This document shows, piece after piece, positions 57,895 through 64,000 of a stretch of DNA of 64,000 bases. Location of the stretch: positions 1,336,501 to 1,400,500 of the forward strand of contig BQMF02000025.1 of NCBI GenBank assembly GCA_027922465.2, given 5' to 3'. Each line of letters starts with the position of its first letter. The first letter of the stretch is position 1. A program made the position numbers and the translations under genes. The stretch comes from Turritopsis dohrnii. Lineage: Eukaryota; Cnidaria; Hydrozoa; Anthoathecata; Oceaniidae. The notes under the pieces are model-generated. The model ran no database searches. It had not been told where the DNA came from and saw nothing but the letters and a program-made list of their open reading frames with translations.

Positions 57895-58745
57895 AACATT
57901 GTACTGACTAATAATTTGATACAGTCTAGAATTCACAAAATTACTCCCTTCTTTAATTTATTAAACTAATCAATTCACTGTGACATTTCGGAGCCAGAAA
58001 AACAGTTTTATTAAACGTTATTGTTCACCAATATCTTGCGCATGATGTTTATACTTTCGGTTTGTATCAGTGTGTAGACAGATGAGTCAATTCAGTCACC
58101 ACAAGTGAAGTATATTTTGTGTGCTTTCAATGACAATTCCACTTGTTTATTTTTTTCGACATCTTCAACTTTTAGTGTAATATTTATTAAATGAAATGAG
58201 CATGTTTAATGAATTTATTGATAAGACGTATTCACCAGTAATGTTGATACTACATTCATTTCTGTTGTGATATTGAAAGTTTTTCACACACAACACAGTT
58301 TTGTTTATTATCTTCATCTTCTTTTTCAAGAACTTTTCGCAGAGTCGACTATACATAAATATTTCCTACAAAGAATGTTCCCATGATAATATTTCCATGG
58401 CAATAGTTGATAAAGACAGGAAAGAAAGTCTTAAAATTCTTCTTCAAAGATTCTGCAAAGCTTCTTCTACAATTTCCTCAAAACATAAGCGTTTTCACGA
58501 GCTCTGTGTGCATATTTTACAGACTTGATAATAAAAATTTTAAAGATTGAATTGAGAAGTTATCAACAAAAAATGTCTAAAATAACTTCTAGAAGTATTT
58601 CAGAAGTACAGAAAAGATCATTCTTTTATGAGTTATTATTGAAAGTGCCCTTTTTGTATTGCATTTAGCATCACGTTTTGGGTCTGTCATTAAATAAACA
58701 AACAATCCAAAATCCGAACGGACTTTCCGAAAACGGCAAAATTTA
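57895..58745 (-). repeat. Inverted copies of segments Y and X of the 49-51 kb element
   Basis: 57895-58050 reverse-complements to 50825-50985 (GATATTGGTGAAC, TTTTTCTGGCTCC, GAAGGGAGTAATTT, CTGTATCAAATTATTAGTCAGT). 58689-58745 reverse-complements to 49842-49890 (TTTTCGGAAAGTCCGTTCGG). The satellite array that lies between X and Y at 50 kb is missing here. Confidence 0.8.
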
Positions 58746-58964
58746 ATGAAGAAGAAGAAGAAGAAAAACGCCGATTCCAATACTCATCTCGATCTAAGAT
58801 CGGCTGAGTAAAAATATGCAAGTGGCAATTCGGCTTAAGGCTTATTAGCTTGTTGACTTTAGGACACCCGTGGTGGAGTAAAGTATTTAAAATACCCGTG
58901 GTTTCTCCTCCTCCTACTACTACTACTCCTCCAAGTTATGAACGTTTTCGTGCAGCGTTTACAT

Positions 58965-60019
58965 GACATCGTTGCCGAATTCGCAAATTTGGTCAAATTA
59001 GGACTTCCAGTTGACCAATTTCCATGAAAATTTGCACAGAGCACAATTGAAAGGTGCTGATTTCGAATTTGACAATGATATTGTCAGGTTTGACTAAAAT
59101 TGGCCAATTTAGGCCAAATTTGGACCAAATTTCGAAAGTTCTTCAATTTTCATGAAATTTTGCACGGATCACAATTGAAAGGTGCTGATTTCAAATTTGA
59201 CAATGATTTTGTCAGGTTTGACTAAAATTGGCCAATTTAGGCCAAATTTGGACCAAATTTCGAAAATTCTTCAATTTTCACAAAAATTTGCACGGATCAC
59301 ATTTGAAAGGTGCTGATTTCGAATTTGACAATGATATTGCCTGGTTTGACTAAAATTGGCCAATTTAGGCCAAATTTGGACAAAATTTCGAAAGTTCTTC
59401 AATTTTCATGAAAATTTGCACGGATGACATTTGAAAGGTGCTGATTTCAAATTCGACAATGATTTTGTCAAGTTTGACTAAAATTGGCCAATTTAGGCCA
59501 AATTTGGACAAAATTTCGAAAATTCTTCAATTTTCACAAAAATTTGCACGGATCACATTTAATAGGTGCTGATTTCGAATTTGACAATGATATTGCCTGG
59601 TTTGACTAAAATTGGCCAATTTAGGCCAAATTTGGACAAAATTTCGAAAGTTCTTCAATTTTCATGAAAATTTGCACGGATCACATTTGAAAGGTGCTGA
59701 TTTCAAATTTGACGATGATATTGCCAGGTTTAATTAAAATTGGCCAATTTAGGCCAAATTTGGACCAAATTTAGAAAAATCTTCAAATTTCAAAATTTTT
59801 TGCGCCGATCACATTTTTTAAGGTGCTGATTACGAATTTGTCAGTCATTTTGTCAGATTTGACCAGAAATGGGTAATTCGGGCCAAATTTGGATGAAACT
59901 TAGAAAGTTCTGCAATATTCATAAAAATTTCTACAATGCACAATTAGAAGTTGCTGATTTTGAATTTGCCAGTCATTTTATTAGATTTGAACATAATTTG
60001 GCAATTCGGCAACGTTGTA
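58965..60019. mobile_element. 128-bp satellite array 2 between short inverted repeats
   Basis: Unit starts at 59053, 59181, 59309, 59437, 59565, 59693, 59822 and 59950, all 128 bp apart except one 129. Inverted ends ACATCGTTGCCGAATT (58965) and the complement of AATTCGGCAACGTTGT (to 60019) bracket it. Units alternate between TTCGAATTTGACAATGATATT and TTCAAATTYGACAATGATTTT forms. Upstream is a (CTA)n tract at 58907-58928. Confidence 0.88.
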
Positions 60020-60808
60020 TTTTTGAGACTAAATATGTATCGTTTTGTTGCGTCCTGAAGTCTTCAAGCCAAGCGGCTTCTTGTTTCAGTATAATCGAGT
60101 CAGGTTAGCGTTCAAACTATATAGTTCAAGTTCAACAAAAATAGAATGTGATTAGTGGCATTCGGAAAAATCATGTTTCGTTTACACGAAGCTATTTTTC
60201 TATAGATTTGTAGGAAATATTGTATACAAATTAGTAGAGTTGTTCGTGAATTTTTCCCTACAAAGTCATTAGAAACTTCACATCAACACTTGAAATAAGC
60301 GTGCAAAGTAATGATGTTTCTTTTGATATAAACAAAAGGTTTTAAATCTCTGAAGTACCGTTTTAGTAGAATAGTTTTAAAAAAATTCTCACAAGTAATT
60401 GATTTTTTTCGTGTAACAGGCTCGCCGAGTTTACGAATCTCCCTTATAGAAAGATTCTGACCGAGCGGGGATATTTCTCACCGGGACAATTCGTTGAAAA
60501 AAATCATTGCAGAGGAGTACATTTCTACAGACGTGTATTTCGATGAAAATGCTCTCCATTGCAGTGACTTTTTGATCATTTTTGACCACCGGAGTCCTCT
60601 GATAAAACAAAATTTAACATAACAATGATCCATTTTCTCAATGCATGTAATGTTGTACTCACATGAGATTTTGTAGTATCATTTCACATATCCAGAAATC
60701 ACATTGCAGTGTAAATTACACACTTATGACTCATATGTAGGTTTTTTGGAAAATGTTGTATTATGTGAAGAGATGTATCTCTGTGTTTCATTGGGTTATA
60801 ATAAAGAA
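60020..60808. other. Spacer, nothing recognised
   Basis: AT-rich, no gene or repeat family match inside the window. Confidence 0.5.
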
Positions 60809-61305
60809 CTAGCCGCCAAGGCGGCGTCGCTCGCCGCCCAGGTTCAGCCTGCGTTGTGTCACCTCCCAAAGAGTTCGCGAAATATGGAATTAATGAATTG
60901 ACAATACAAAGTGTCACCATCTTGTAGAGCTCGAAATTCTGAGCAAGAAAATGTATGGGATCATATGTCTATGACGCACCGTTACGGAGATATCGTCGAT
61001 CAAAGATTTTGATGACGTCACACACCCGTCGCAAAAAACATTTGGCCTAAATTTTTTCGTCACCCCATAACCTGTATCGCGGACCCCAAAAAACGTCAGT
61101 TATCCCTATTGGTTATCGAGATAATTTTCCCTAAACGTCGCATTCGATTAGGGTCTCAATACAATGGTTTCACACTGACGTCGCGCACAAGAAGAGAAAT
61201 AATTTATGTGTGATCTTACATTGATGACTCTCTTTCGCAGTTCACATCTACCATTTTGCGTAACAGACAAACGGACAAACAGAGAATCGGCTATTAATAT
61301 ATAGA
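60809..61305 (-). mobile_element. Short non-autonomous Helitron, complete
   Basis: On the minus strand it starts with TCTATATATTAATAGCCG near 61305 and ends with the hairpin GCCGCCTTGGCGGC overlapping CTAG, followed by host T. Start TC, hairpin and CTAG end are the Helitron signature. There is no ORF of its own. A truncated relative lies at 10684-10865 and the same 3' end at 36461. Confidence 0.85.
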
Positions 61306-64000
61306 AGAAACCTTGACTCTGTTATCCATGCAATGGTTGTTATTTTTTGTATGGAAAATTCAGTTCATTTTTGTACTATAAAAACTTTCGTATTTTGGAT
61401 TGGGATATCGAGGTTATTTGAGTCATGTTTTCAAATGAAAAGAAAAGCCATTTTTCAAGAAATTTTGAATCTACCGCCACTTACAACATAAGACATTGTA
61501 TTTATGTCATGTATATGTATATTCTGCAAATTACAATACAAAAAAATAAGGATCTCACAAGATGTTATTGTGGGTTTCAAAACATTTTCACGCATGCGCA
61601 GTTACCACAAAAATAACAAATTCTGATAGAAATGGTTTTGATGGTTTCCATGCACGACTTTTAAATGTTTACGTGTTTGTTTATTTTTATTTTGTTTAGG
61701 AACTTAGTGGTACATTTATTTACTGGTGTATCATTTAAGGGTGTTTGAGGGTGTAAGGCGTAAGTATTTTGATAACTGTGGGTATGTTATATTTTCCGTG
61801 AGGGAAAAATTTATGCTTATAAACATCACTGAATACAAAATTTTATCGACCTATTCCCAAAGGATTCAATGCTCAAAGTGAGTACGCGAGTAGTTGATGA
61901 TACTTATACGATGAGTTGTCACGGAAAATATGTTAATGAGGAGAAAATGCCAATAAGTAGTCAACCACTTTAATTCCACATCGAGGCATATACGCTATTT
62001 TGGTAGTGATACCATAAGTATGAATTAAAGTCACGACGTCGGTTGAATGTTAAATATTGCTTAACTTATTGCTTACTTTTGTTAAGGGCAACATACACGG
62101 TACGATTTGTAGTATACTACTTGTAGTACTCATTTTCTGTATACGATTTTTTAAGTGTTCTGCTTCTGTATACACGATACTACAAGTTGTAAAGTAGAAA
62201 AAAATCAAATTAGAAGATGACATGGTAATTAGTTCTGAGTGAAAACTTTGCCAAAACCACAACAAAAAGGTAGTTACAGCAGAAGATTAGGAGTACGGAC
62301 TCAAAAATTTCAAAGACAAAAAGTTACTTTCAGAAGACTCAGCCCCAATTAACTGAAAATACTTTCTGAATTGAGTAGCCACCCTAAAGTACTGATATGA
62401 AAATGCTATATTGATAAGATTCTGCCTTCAGTTGACTGTACCTTTAGCCCAAGGTAGTTTAAATTTACGAATTATGTTGTTTTCATACCTGAGGTGTGCC
62501 ACAAGTTAAAGCTTACAAGAAGTGCACTTGCAGATATATCTAAAAGAAATTGTTGGACTCTGGGGCATTAAAAATAAAATGGAAACATATTCAATTATTA
62601 AATGATCTTCAAAATAAAAAAGCATCAAAATTTTGGAATAACATTTCCAACAGTCATGTAGAATTAAAATATACATTAAGAAGAAAAATTAAAAATTGAG
62701 CAGTTTTGTAGCTGGATGCAATATAATTTTTGATGAATTCTGGTCATCCAGATTTTGCAGATGTTTGCAGCACTATAAAGTCCATTAGAAACCTTGTCTG
62801 TTGATGTTTCAATGTGTAAAAGTGCACTCATAAGGTAAGAAAAAGCTTTAACAATAATCAAGGTATCAGATAATTCAAATCAAGTCTTAAACAAATTTTG
62901 ATATGCAACACAATAGCCGGATCAGAGGAAGCCAATTGTTTGACATTAGAACCTCATTCTTGTGGATCTGTGTTTTCCCTCAACAAATGGAAATGACGGA
63001 ATGCTCAATAATAAAGGAGAAATCTTTGATTTCTTGATATCGCATCAAAGTTCCACACAACTCCCAATGTATAAGGCATCGTATCGATCTTGGGATATAT
63101 ATACATTGCTGGCTAAATCATTCATAAGATTTCAAAACAAAGGTAATAGGGAATGTTTCAATGCACACTACCTAGTTTTAATCAACAATCACTGTCTAAC
63201 CATTCCATATCTTTCATTTACCAATCAAAAGGATTTTTTACACCATCCCTTTCTGTCCACAAAATTGGTCATGAAGAAGCAAATAAAGGCCATCACAGTT
63301 ACATATGGCTGTTTCACATTATATCTAAAATCAAGAAAAACAATCTAGTGTATCAAATCAATTAACAATGGCTAGAAAAAGATGAAAACTTGTTCCTAGA
63401 ATTGCATATATGAGTAATCAGTACAGAAGAAAAGAGTTTTCAGCCTTTTAGTGTTCTGTTTGCTTGTTTAAGTGATAAAAACAGATCTTATTTTATGTTG
63501 TTTTGGCACACTTGTAACCAATAAACTATCTCTATAATAATAAAATGAAAGTATTTTTCCTTATTTCTTATTTAGGAAATTTAGCAACAATTCTAAACCT
63601 AATAAAAAACAAATTTTTCTTCAGTTCGTGTGTAATTTCCCCTACACCGAAGGACTTTTTGCCACTATTAAAAATGGCTACCAATGCCTCACTTTTTAAG
63701 CGTGATTTTACGGGAGTTACACATCTAGTGCTCCGCTTATATATCATTGCTAAAGACCTACATGATACTTTCATTTTCATAAATTTTGTTTTCCTAATTT
63801 GCCATTTTCATTCGAAAAGTGATCACAAATCACGTAGAAATGTTGTTTTTTCTTCATACATCACTTGCCCCATTTGTGCTCTGCACGCTGATTGGCTGAA
63901 AACGTATTACAAATCATATAGTTTTAAACATGTTCAAACTTTTTTTTGTAGTATGCAACTTGTAGAATCACCCACTTTCTGAACGATTTTAGGTGTTACA
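61306..64000. other. No supported gene
   Basis: A minus-strand frame at 62868-62676 reads KAFSYLMSALLHIETSTDK...GLYSAANICKIW, which has protein-like composition and could be one exon of an unrecognised protein. The longest plus-strand frame (63545-63982) has no domain and unbiased composition. The rest is AT-rich. Confidence 0.35.

Larger units (their letters stand above)
55860..58835. mobile_element. Harbinger-like TIR shell with nested inserts
   Basis: The ends AGCCGAATTTCCACTTG and CAAGTGGCAATTCGGCT are inverted repeats, flanked on both sides by TAA (55857-55859 and 58836-58838), a TWA-type duplication. The TTTCCACTT core resembles the 38.7-kb Harbinger end. It holds no transposase but contains two MITEs and segments Y and X of the satellite element. 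Confidence 0.75.

Noticed and set aside
49925..60019. CRISPR-like arrays
   Set aside because: Units are 128-bp head-to-tail satellites with no short repeat/unique spacer pattern, in a eukaryotic context.
63545..63982. Plus-strand ORF of 145 codons
   Set aside because: No domain, no splice context and AT-driven composition; the overlapping minus frame is no better.

Overview
This window looks like a repeat-dense stretch of a cnidarian genome, most likely a hydrozoan. The reasons are a partial 18S rRNA gene of metazoan/hydrozoan type, AT-rich DNA with canonical GT-AG introns, an R2-clade retrotransposon sitting in 18S (the habit of R8 elements known from Hydra), and an animal-type elongation factor 2 gene end. 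No CRISPR, operon or bacterial feature is present. I could run no alignment; family calls come from reading motifs in translated frames.

Layout. 1-4.27 kb: an 18S rRNA gene on the minus strand, broken by an R8-like LINE and a 134-bp MITE. 5-10.7 kb: two paralogous copies of an unrecognised gene; the second is split by a 4.3-kb hAT transposon whose four-exon transposase reads through without a break. 11.4-15.6 kb: pieces of an unrecognised spliced gene with a TIR element holding a DDE transposase remnant in its intron. 15.8-20.2 kb: a LINE with two open, overlapping ORFs. 21.2-27.5 kb: decayed exons of large gene families (P2X7-like C-terminal domain, a WH..K..KKL family, CXC cysteine clusters) and a tandem Penelope-like fragment with GIY-YIG remnants and hammerhead-like motifs. 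27.6-38 kb: fold-back elements, mariner-like TIR elements, Helitron pieces and a tRNA-like sequence. 38.7-42.8 kb: a PIF/Harbinger element with DDE transposase and MADF-BESS gene. 43-49.2 kb: an RLE-type LINE split by a truncated CR1-like LINE, then an inverted CR1-like copy carrying a decayed 2A-like motif. 49.4-51.2 kb: a TIR element carrying a 128-bp satellite array. 51.8-52.8 kb: the last three coding exons of elongation factor 2. 55.9-58.8 kb: a Harbinger-like shell with nested MITEs. 59-60 kb: a second 128-bp satellite array. 60.8-61.3 kb: a complete short Helitron. The rest shows no gene I can support.

The EF2 exons are the only clear host protein-coding sequence. Most other coding sequence belongs to mobile elements. 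Paralogous empty sites inside the window let several insertions be placed to the base: hAT into the gene copy at 6.3 kb (empty version at 5.54 kb), Harbinger into repeat B (empty version at 31.9 kb), and the CR1-like LINE by its 7-bp target duplication. The likeliest still-competent elements are the hAT, the Harbinger and the two-ORF LINE.
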